64,000 bases of DNA from NCBI GenBank assembly GCA_049315325.1, contig JBMOKJ010000001.1, positions 496,001-560,000 on the forward strand, written 5' to 3'. Below, one piece after another: positions 55,901-61,931 of this stretch. The notes beneath the pieces were generated by a model, which did not search any database, was not told where the DNA came from, and saw nothing but the letters and a program-made list of their open reading frames with translations. Within the stretch, counting starts at the first letter, position 1; the number at the start of each line of letters is the position of its first letter. This DNA comes from CAXXIC01 sp049315325 (GTDB lineage: Bacteria > Bacteroidota > Bacteroidia > Bacteroidales > UBA7332). Both the position numbers and the translations under genes were made by a program.

Positions 55901-57084
55901 CGAATAACTGGGCGCAGAAGGACACCCGCGTGAAGTGGGTCGTAAACCGTGGCTACACAGGGCACGAACATCTCGATGCCTTTGGCATCATCAATATGAA
56001 CGGTCGGGTGTACGACCCGCTGACGGCGATGTTTATGAGCCCCGACCCGTATGTGCAGTCACCGGACAATTGGCTGAACTACAACCGTTATGGTTATTGC
56101 TACGGCAATCCATTTAAATATACCGATCCGAGTGGAGAATGGTTCTTTACAGCTCTGCTTGGTGTTATTTGTCCACCACTGGCTGGCTTGGGAGCGGTTA
56201 TTGATGCCGCTTGTTGGGGGGCGACTATAGGTGCTGCCGGATACACAATTGGATGTATTGTAAATGGCGGTGGTTGGAGTAGTAGTGGTTTTTGGAGTGC
56301 CGTAGGTATGGGAGCTATATCAGGCATTATAACAGGTGGTATTGGTGATGTTTTTGGAAAAACAGGGACTTGGGCTCATGAACTTGGCAGAGCTGTAGTT
56401 CACGGATTTGCGCAAGGTGCGATGTCTGCCGTTTCCGGTGGCGATTTTATGCAAGGGTTTTTATCTGGGAGTTTAGCATCATTGGGAGGCCACGGGCTTG
56501 AAAAAGTAATGGGACGTGCTTTGAGCACTGCCGAAGCCGTAGGATTTTCTTCCTTGTCTGGTGGTATTGGAGCAGAGCTCTCTGGTGGGGACTTCTTGAA
56601 AGGTGCAACTACAGGGGCTATTATTGGGTTGTTGAATCAGGCGGCGCATAGTGTGCAGAAAAAAGCTATGCAATACGCTGAAAAATACAAAGCTAATCAA
56701 GCTAGAGCCTTAGCATATTCTGTTGTTATGGAGGCACTGCTTGAAACAGCTGACCCAAGTGAAGTGTCAACAAAAATTAGAGAAAAATTAGTTGAAACAT
56801 ATGGTAGCCAAAATTCGAAAGATGTTAATAAGGTGTATAGTGATGCAATTTCAGTAATGAAAGAAGTTAAAAGCACTTTAGATAAACAAGGGTTCGAGAA
56901 GATTACGAACAGAATTATGTATTCTACCCTTGTAGGCTTAGGTCTTGAAACAATAAAATTAAATATATACAATCAATACAATGCGTTTAGATTAAAGTCT
57001 CTTGATACTAACATGTATAACACCGTTGTCCTTGGTGTTCAGCCACATTATTTTGGTGGTGCAGGTGCTGGAGGTGAATGGTGA
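49939..57084 (+). CDS. Giant SpvB/FG-GAP/RHS polymorphic toxin
   Basis: 2381 residues. Sec signal peptide (ends RLSA before QAIPA). Lamin-tail domain, residues about 25-190 (VYISEVMFD, GEYIKLFNP). SpvB-like domain from about 240 (SPSGAATYSIPIECPAGING). At least six FG-GAP/VCBS calcium motifs, about 535-1025 (DIDGDGYTDL, DFNGDGLMDLV, DFNNDGKSDIV). YD/RHS repeats from about 1200. The RHS core ends RVYDPLTAMFMSPDPYVQ and DPSGEW near 2063. A glycine-rich linker (2066-2232) leads to a unique helical tip of about 149 residues with no motif I know. This is a TcB/TcC-like cage carrying a toxin tip. It is the head of a tip-cassette array. Confidence 0.9.
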   Translation: MRRFYTSIILLCVLSGFRLSAQAIPASQVYISEVMFDSPLQEDKYVAGEHNNGEYIKLFNPTDKVIDLTGWTLTGQGVNEQYIFPPFTYLPPNQILLVAYRSGSSFNFFDYYHIPSTTPLLYQNAIILFNKGEQIVLYNAKSQLVDAFSYTGNLQGLAPVSLYAKNRPGITYNKIKSLHRKQITYKNGIINSQGNVDLYANLATPAQVESATTNNTITPNEPIVVTPSQSSLAPTVGSIPGQFAVSPSGAATYSIPIECPAGINGMQPNISLVYNSQGGNGPLGVGFAISGLSSISRTTKNLYTDGIIAGMTFTSADIFSIDGNRLIWDGTKYVTEQRTYSLINSVGTIPATDCPQSFKVTNKDGQTIEYGTTPESRLTPVGAPVPMQWFINKTTDANGNYMTFTYQSQGGQTVLKQIDYTGNGSKQLFASIVFNYINKSTIKTTSLLGYSIGDRFLLDNVEIKSNGTILKQYKLNYKYEKENYFITSIDLTGLNNVKVSPIIVQWGADNSTISVAQSNVPTDTDPAVDSLEKSYLSTDIDGDGYTDLINIYKDSKVGSDIRGNSGIVKVFRNTASSGSPSFENTPMLSKRIGRQFVLGPEYSVCGGIVTGSFHGNAKKTIIVPSYNQRGGLHWVSFQDLSSKPIIYSDTHGTTGMGCNVEFYHTNCWGDNESGDCETIVDSIVDIYKEKQSFTQRLKYGAQMTAYTVSDLNNDGIDEIVSVEKTHKIDTHPLIIEAHDSIYYVNGSTRPYHVWIPKKTFTVIDAIYPCYGKIFYVKKSNYNHEGFSYDLGDRVIAQDFDINPSDLPDSEIGNIMAADCNGDGLKDLIVLTKAGCTLFKNNGGGVGADGIVHPTFTKVVDLTEFNSDYSGVKAGDFNGDGLMDLVLNEKNSAVWKVAINNGNFGFNYYPLSNFTATEESFTERNNDKDDCIVTDFNNDGKSDIVMVDLDYDYNDDIVSYPWGTYNNTHITWYASKGTSFEAVNTFAYNDDAEYSHNRFNVTGDFNGDGREDLLTYGSNLFAKENRTDMLYLHSSFNMGFGANFVRSFTDGYGDATTINYQPLNIPATSGGGDFYTKSTGSVYPIVDVVMPSYCVKSIVQPNGVGGNSISEYAYSGAKVHLTGKGMLGFQSNTVSNSTSNRKSVSTTEMDYNLFLPTLQTTITSTYGGSGISKSETTFLNAKVGSIYDSRPLKTTNTDLLSGLVESTETTGYVDGNPTQIITKKGNLTTTKDVIYNQFGSWAWCKNKPTKVTTTRTQTGAPDVRVIDYTYDATTGNEQTETADPGNENSLVTKYEDYDQFGRAKKVSLIANGKTRASTVVYKPSGRFVDSKTDHLGETTSYVWDETKGLLTSETNRIGTTTYYYDGLGQLSETVYPTGIRKKDVLQWAPLDVVNTVTIAGTIDAYTTTVRSNSKGCKYYKYTEVSGSAPVTVWYDAQGQERVKETYGLNGKKISVFTEYNSDGSVYRVSDPTFNTTPEKWANTYQYDDYGRPQSVTTSFGTTITSSYQGTTTTVSSPETTKSTTLNSAGQVESVTTNGKSVSFTYYASGSTQSSTPQDGQPISMEYDIRGNRTKLTDPDAGVVESKYNGFGELMWERQKVHNATDWVTTTHNYDPDGHGILQSITRGAETTSYTYDPVVKTRVTSISIANKNTQTFTYDQFDRVTSVVEDIKGKSFTKSTEYDALGRAYKQVYPSGYYTYNVYDAYSNLIEVKDNANRSIWKVVEENARGQLTRISKGGKETRSDFDDRGLPTAIYVAGVVDAGYLFDEAGNLKHRIDNLTSQREDFTYDGHNRLRTWTVLKGGVSTTNTLDYDETTGNISKRSGLDNLVMKYEETNTLNQTNGSYVARSNPGPHALTSIQGVPSGCPATALNVTYTDFKKIASLSEGNKYYTLDYGVDDQRRMSVYSEGGSLKQTRYYVGYYEEEVDASGNVRKIHYLSGAILIQNRGVDSLLYSYTDFQGSLIALTDANGTVVEKYAYDPWGARRDPNNWAQKDTRVKWVVNRGYTGHEHLDAFGIINMNGRVYDPLTAMFMSPDPYVQSPDNWLNYNRYGYCYGNPFKYTDPSGEWFFTALLGVICPPLAGLGAVIDAACWGATIGAAGYTIGCIVNGGGWSSSGFWSAVGMGAISGIITGGIGDVFGKTGTWAHELGRAVVHGFAQGAMSAVSGGDFMQGFLSGSLASLGGHGLEKVMGRALSTAEAVGFSSLSGGIGAELSGGDFLKGATTGAIIGLLNQAAHSVQKKAMQYAEKYKANQARALAYSVVMEALLETADPSEVSTKIREKLVETYGSQNSKDVNKVYSDAISVMKEVKSTLDKQGFEKITNRIMYSTLVGLGLETIKLNIYNQYNAFRLKSLDTNMYNTVVLGVQPHYFGGAGAGGEW

Positions 57085-57115
57085 GCAAAGTTTAATTAAG
57101 ATAAATATACATCCT

Positions 57116-57730
57116 ATGAAAAAAGCAATTAAAATTATTTTTTACGCACTATTATTTATAATAGTATTTATGGGTTTATCCATTTATTTATACAATAAAT
57201 CGGTTCAATCAACGCTTTTTAAGTATGAAAGTACAGTAAATGCTGAATGGTCTGTGTTTTTTAACTCTTCAGCAAAAAGAGTGGACTTGATCAGAGATAA
57301 CTTTTCAATACAGAGTGGAAATCCTGAATTGTTGGTTGAATTGAACGAGACTCTTACTGATAATTTAGCAAAACGAGTTCGTTACAAAAATGAGTGCAGT
57401 CTTGATTTCGTTCAACTGGAGTATGAGTTAGACAAAAAAGTTGTATTTATATTAGATTCAGCTAATGTGAATTTGAAAAACAGAGAACGATGGCGGAAAA
57501 TGATTTATTCGTCAAATAATCAGTTAAATAAATTGATTGAAGATTATAACAATAGCGTGTTGAATTTAAACGAATATATATCGATGTTCCCGAATTTCAT
57601 AATTGCTAAAAATAATGGATATAAAAGAAAAAAATACTTTTCAATAAAATATGGTGTTTGCAATGAGGATCCAATAGCGAAAAGTAAAAAGTTGCCAGAA
57701 TGGGCGATAGGAGTTGATACTATTAAATAA
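57116..57730 (+). CDS. LemA-like membrane protein, presumed immunity to the RHS tip
   Basis: 204 residues from ATG 57116; the frame's earlier start overlaps the RHS gene. One N-terminal membrane segment (residues 4-24) is followed by a long helical domain. It has the LemA-family layout: NAEWSVFFNSSAKRVDLI early, then LNKLIEDYNNSVLNLNEYI, FPNFIIAKNNGYKRKKYF. LemA proteins are single-span helical-bundle membrane proteins of unclear role. Its position directly after the RHS tip (31 bases) is where immunity genes sit, so I infer it protects the cell from that tip, probably at the membrane. AT-rich compared with the RHS core. Confidence 0.7.
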   Translation: MKKAIKIIFYALLFIIVFMGLSIYLYNKSVQSTLFKYESTVNAEWSVFFNSSAKRVDLIRDNFSIQSGNPELLVELNETLTDNLAKRVRYKNECSLDFVQLEYELDKKVVFILDSANVNLKNRERWRKMIYSSNNQLNKLIEDYNNSVLNLNEYISMFPNFIIAKNNGYKRKKYFSIKYGVCNEDPIAKSKKLPEWAIGVDTIK

Positions 57731-57805
57731 AAAGATGACAAAATAAAAAAAATAGGCGGTATGTCTATCTTTTTTATTTAAGTTGAGATTTTCTTAGATA
57801 TATCT

Positions 57806-58633
57806 ACCATCGGCGCAGCTGGTTATACAATTGGCTGTATCGTGAATGGCGGTGGCTGGAGCAGCAGTGGTTTCTGGAGTGCGGTAGGAATGGGTGCTAT
57901 ATCGGGTGCAATTACCTTTGGCATTGGAGATGCCTTCGGTCACGCATTAGGTTCGACCTCACACGAGATTGGTCGTGCCGTTGTGCATGGTTTTGCTCAA
58001 GGAATGATGTCGGAAATATCTGGTGGTGACTTTATGCAAGGATTTTTATCTGGGAGCTTGGCATCATTGGGAGGTCACGGGCTAGAGAAGGTGATGGGAC
58101 GTGCTTTGAGCACTGCCGAAGCTGTAGGATTTTCTGCCTTGTCTGGTGGTATTGGAGCAGAGCTCTCTGGCGGTGACTTCTTGAAAGGTGCAACTACTGG
58201 TGCAATCATTGGATTACTGAATCAGGCAGGTGGTAGGGCTGGAAAGAAAGCGGCAAATGGGGATAGTTCTAAGCCTTCATTAGAAGATATGAAGGACTCG
58301 CCTCCAGATCATCCTGACTATAAGGCTCCTAAAAGTGGAGCTAGGAAAGTTCGAAATCCAAATGGGAGTGGAAGTGGATGGATCGATAGGAAAGGTCGAG
58401 TTTGGGTGCCAGAAGATCACGATGGAACTCATGGTCCACATTGGGATCGGCAAAACCCAAAGGGTGGTGGATATGAGCGCGTGTATCCAAATGCTCAGCC
58501 TGATGTAGATATGACACTGAGGAATAGAATTGGTATGATGGTTGGTCTATCTGGAACTGCGCTGACCGTATATATTATAATATCTGAGGGGAGTCGATTA
58601 TTTCCGCCTCGAAATTTAATACCTATTCCATAA
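57806..58633 (+). pseudogene. Orphan RHS toxin-tip cassette 2 (HGPHWD toxin)
   Basis: The frame is open from 57782 to 58633, but the first usable start is GTG 57842, inside the linker, and there is no export region or promoter. Bases 57806-58227 repeat the RHS linker (from AAGYTIGCIVNGGGWSSSG to GAIIGLLNQA) nearly residue for residue. The tip that follows differs: PSLEDMKDSPPDHPDY, GSGSGWIDRKGRVWVPEDH and GTHGPHWDRQNPKGGGYERV. This resembles the polymorphic toxin type 37 (Ntox37-like) pattern with its HGPHWD core. As it stands it is silent, but recombination through the shared linker could place it on the full-length RHS protein. Confidence 0.8.
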
Positions 58634-58673
58634 AAATTCATACTTGTTTAATTATAAATAAAAATAGTAATTC

Positions 58674-59273
58674 ATGATAGAATTTGAAAAGAATCCTAAG
58701 AGAGTGCTTCCCTATAATAGAGAGTATTATATGAATTTTTTTGATGATGAATTCGATTCTCATGTTGAATGGTATGGGGTTTCATATCAATTAGACAGCG
58801 AAGAGTATAGTTTAGCTAAATTTATTGAAACCTATAAATATCTTTTTGAAACTATCGTATCAAATCTTGATAATGGTTCTTTCTGGATTGTAAATCATGA
58901 CGATAAAGACCTTAAATGGTTTCCTAATGCGGAAAATAATTTGGCTTCTTTACGAGCATTATTCAAACAAAGAAATGTTCCAAATTCATTTAAAGGTGCT
59001 TTAGTTTTTACGAAGGATACTTTATTTGAATTTTACAAAGATTTAATTTCATATCCATATGCTGTGTATAATAAAGAAAACTTGTTATATAAAAATTTAG
59101 ACATTTCCCATGGCAAGATACCGTTTATCATAAAAGTATCAGGCCATTTGTGTATTGACTTATTGAGTACAGATAAGCTGCTATTAAGAAAAATTGTAGC
59201 CGAGAATTCTTCAAATATCTTTAAGATAAAGGAATATAGAGGTACTTCATTATGGACATCCGTCCCCCGTTAA
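58674..59273 (+). CDS. Presumed immunity protein for cassette 2
   Basis: 199 residues, acidic, soluble and without a signal peptide (EFEKNPKRVLPYNREYYM start; FETIVSNLDNGSFWIVNHDD). I do not recognise a family. It follows cassette 2 by 40 bases, the standard place for an immunity gene. A cytoplasmic immunity protein fits a toxin acting inside cells. Its last residues (TSLWTSVPR) come right before the joint with cassette 3, so the C-terminus may have been altered by the insertion. Very AT-rich. Confidence 0.65.
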   Translation: MIEFEKNPKRVLPYNREYYMNFFDDEFDSHVEWYGVSYQLDSEEYSLAKFIETYKYLFETIVSNLDNGSFWIVNHDDKDLKWFPNAENNLASLRALFKQRNVPNSFKGALVFTKDTLFEFYKDLISYPYAVYNKENLLYKNLDISHGKIPFIIKVSGHLCIDLLSTDKLLLRKIVAENSSNIFKIKEYRGTSLWTSVPR

Positions 59274-59301
59274 GGGTAACGTCTCACCTCGTTCGCAGTT
59301 A

Positions 59302-60195
59302 GTTGGTGCAGCAGGATATACAGTCGGATGCATTGTAAATGGTGGAGGCTGGAGCAGCGGAGGATTCTGGAGTGCAGTAGGAATGGGGGCAGTGTCAGGT
59401 TTAGTGACCGCAGGTATAGGTGGGGCTTTCGGTCATTCGATAGGGTCATTTTCACACGAAGTTGGACGGGCTGTTGTACACGGATTTGCGCAAGGTATGA
59501 TGTCGGAAATATCCGGTGGAGACTTTATACAGGGATTCTTATCTGGGAGCTTAGGTTCGCTTGGTGGTTCGGCATTTCAAAAGATTGCCGGAGAGGGAGC
59601 CTCTTCTGTTTGGGGGACAGTTGGTTTTTCAGCTTTAGCAGGTGGTATCGGCTCAGAACTATCTGGTGGAGATTTCTTGAAAGGGGCAACCACTGGGGCG
59701 ATAATTGGATTGCTGAATCATGAAGGTGGTAAGGTTAATAAAGCAATCCGTAATGGAATAGCCCGGATTGCGAAGAGATATGTTGGGTCAACAGAGTATA
59801 ATGCTACAGCAAAAAAAGACAACTTTCTAAGAGGAAATCCAAAATGCAACAAATTTGTAGCAGATGTTTTAGACCAATCTGGAGCTGGCGTGGGGCTACC
59901 GAATGAGCCTGGTCGATCTGATTTATTAAGAGGTGCTACAGGAGGACGTCCACCTACTGCTTCCCAGTGGGCTTCCCCAGATTATGAAATTCCTGATTGG
60001 GAAGTTGTTTCTGATAATCCTCAGCCTGGAGATATTGTCTCATATAAAGGTCATGTTGGCATTGTATTTTCAAATGGGCTATCGATTAGTGCAACAATAT
60101 ATAGTGGTGTTGTATTGAATGATTGGGGATTTAGAGCAGATCAGAATCCTACTTTTAGAAGATATGTTGGAAATGGTTTAATTGCAATTAAATAG
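59302..60195 (+). pseudogene. Orphan RHS toxin-tip cassette 3 (NlpC/P60-like amidase)
   Basis: The frame is open through the linker from 59302; the first ATG is 59383, within the linker, with no signal peptide. Linker copy: AAGYTVGCIVNGGG to GAIIGLLNHE, more diverged than cassette 2 (it has GGSAFQKIAGEGASS in place of GGHGLEKVMGRAL). The tip (about 59722-60195) has NPKCNKFVADVL, a likely catalytic Cys, and PGDIVSYKGHVGIVF, a likely catalytic His. This is the order of NlpC/P60 or CHAP papain-like peptidoglycan hydrolases. It would be silent here until recombined. Confidence 0.8.
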
Positions 60196-60201
60196 GAAAA
60201 A

Positions 60202-60735
60202 ATGAAATACCTGATAATTTATATAAGCATTTTGTTTCTGATGTCGTGCACTCATAGTTTCAAATACTCAGACTTGGAAAGCAAGGTAGATTCTGTTTAC
60301 AACAGAGATACTACCCTCACAAATCCAAATGAATTATCTGATAATAAAGACTTTATATCATTATCTGAAAAGCCCAATACGGCTTATGTGTTAAAATATA
60401 TTTCCAATTCTGCAAAAAAGGAAAATCAAAAAATAATTGCTATTTTGTCCTTAAGGAATCTTGATTTTAAAGATTATAAGGCTTTCGTATTTAGTTGCTT
60501 GTATTTGTATGAGAAGGATGTAATTTCAGAATATCTTTTTTATTTGGTATTATATCCAACAAGTATTGGTTGTTATTGGAATTGCGAGTTAATAAAGAAT
60601 TTTAAGGATAAAGAATTTAGAGAAATCATTGCTAAAAATCAAGATCATGCATCTCCGCTTATTAAAGAGACATATAAATTGCTATTAAGTGGTAACCTTT
60701 GGTTGATATATGAAGATGAATGTGAAAGCCGATAA
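60202..60735 (+). CDS. Lipoprotein, presumed immunity to cassette 3
   Basis: 177 residues. A lipoprotein signal (MKYLIIYISILFLMSC, lipobox Cys16) is followed by a soluble helical domain (KYISNSAKKENQKIIAIL). I know no family. It starts 6 bases after the cassette 3 stop. An exported lipoprotein is the expected form for immunity to a peptidoglycan amidase, as in type VI amidase/immunity pairs. That agreement of compartment supports the toxin assignment. Confidence 0.7.
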   Translation: MKYLIIYISILFLMSCTHSFKYSDLESKVDSVYNRDTTLTNPNELSDNKDFISLSEKPNTAYVLKYISNSAKKENQKIIAILSLRNLDFKDYKAFVFSCLYLYEKDVISEYLFYLVLYPTSIGCYWNCELIKNFKDKEFREIIAKNQDHASPLIKETYKLLLSGNLWLIYEDECESR

Positions 60736-60821
60736 AGTATCATGTTTTGCGTTGATTAAATAAATAATCTGTAAATAGTAGTCGAGGAATGGTGCCATCT
60801 GGTGCGGGTTTGTAACCTCGG

Positions 60822-60921
60822 AGGAGCAGGATATACAATCGGATGTATAGTAAATGGTGGTGGTTGGAGTAGTAGTGGTTTTTGGTGTGCCCCAGACGGT
60901 CGTAGCGTACCAAAACAGTAG
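60822..60921 (+). pseudogene. Truncated RHS tip cassette 4 (linker remnant)
   Basis: Reads GAGYTIGCIVNGGGWSSSGFW, one more copy of the linker start, then departs into CAPDGRSVPKQ and a stop. No toxin or immunity part follows; palindromic repeats begin at once. A broken or decayed cassette. Confidence 0.75.
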
Positions 60922-61460
60922 CGCGGTCGTTCGGCATAGTCTCCTGACTATGTCGTGCTAAAAGCCAGCCTCCTGGCTGGCAAAGCATTCCTTGTTCAAG
61001 GCGGATTTTATTAATCAACCATTTGGCTTCGCTGATTTTAACTTCGTTGATTTTTATTTCAATTGCAATGCGAAAAAATGGATATTTGTTGTCGGAACGC
61101 AGTTCCTTATAATAAACAAGGGTCGGAATACAATTTCGCCCTGACGGAGAAAAAGGGATCCAACCCATTAAGCGACAGGGAAGTCGCTTGTCCTTTACAA
61201 AACTTTACAGCGGAACTAATTTGTAATTGCCTAACGGCGAATGTTGTTTCCGCCCCAACGAGAGGAATTTTTTTCCACAAGCACCAGCAGTGCGATTTCT
61301 TGGTAGAATGTCAAATCATTCAGAATCAAGAGCACCAGCGGTGTGATTTAAATTAGAGCTACGCTCCTCAGCCTGCATTACGCTATATTTCTACAAAGGC
61401 AACGGTGCGCTGCACCTGACCCAACTGGCACCTGATGGGGATATATATTCCCGCGTTCTA
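60922..61460. repeat. Cluster of dispersed palindromic repeats
   Basis: CATAGTC/GACTATG (about 60937-60954), GCCAGCC/GGCTGGC (about 60964-60981), a second copy of the 45.2-kb repeat (61090-61260, including AATTGCCTAACGGCG), and GCACC-n-GGTGC forms (two AGCACCAGC copies near 61280 and 61330, one near 61410). No gene supported here. Confidence 0.65.
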
Positions 61461-61558
61461 TAAATTATGACTATTTATAACGCTAAAAAACAATACCATC
61501 AATAACGTTGATTCTCCGTTTTTTTATCACTTTTGGGTGAATGGTCGCCGAATTATTT

Positions 61559-61566
61559 TAATTTTG
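61559..61566 (+). promoter_or_regulatory. -7 box for ybjQ-family gene
   Basis: TAATTTTG, 28 bases before the ATG. A TTTTG at 61531 is upstream but 23 bases away. Confidence 0.45.
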
Positions 61567-61594
61567 TTGCAGTTAAAATTTCATACTTAAAATT

Positions 61595-61915
61595 ATGCTA
61601 CAAACCACAACCAACACCATCGAAGGGAAACGCATTGTGCAATACTACGGTATTGTGTCGGGCGAAACCATTATTGGAGCCAATATCTTCAAAGATTTGA
61701 TGGCAGGAATTCGCGATATCATTGGCGGTCGCTCAGAGTCGTACGAGAAAGTTTTGCGCGAAGCGAAACTAACAGCTTTGGAGGAAATGTCTACCGAAGC
61801 AGCGAAATTAGGTGCAAATGCGGTGATAGGTATCGATTTAGACTACGAAACTGTCGGTTCAAATGGTAGCATGTTGATGGTAACTGCCGCCGGCACTGCT
61901 GTTCGTTACGAGTAA
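61595..61915 (+). CDS. YbjQ/UPF0145 family protein
   Basis: 106 residues, normal for the family. Conserved motifs: GETIIGANIFKDLMAGIRDI, ALEEMSTEAAKLGANAVIGI and DYETVG. The family forms small oligomers and has been called heavy-metal-binding, but its role is not established. The asparagine synthase-like gene begins 16 bases on, so both may share one mRNA. Confidence 0.9.
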   Translation: MLQTTTNTIEGKRIVQYYGIVSGETIIGANIFKDLMAGIRDIIGGRSESYEKVLREAKLTALEEMSTEAAKLGANAVIGIDLDYETVGSNGSMLMVTAAGTAVRYE

Positions 61916-61931
61916 TTTGATTGATAATTGA

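Noticed and set aside
60740..61168. 142-codon minus-strand frame
   Set aside because: It runs over the cassette 4 remnant and several palindromic repeats; no domain.
60900..61460. Insertion sequence
   Set aside because: No transposase frame or matched terminal inverted repeats, only short palindromes.
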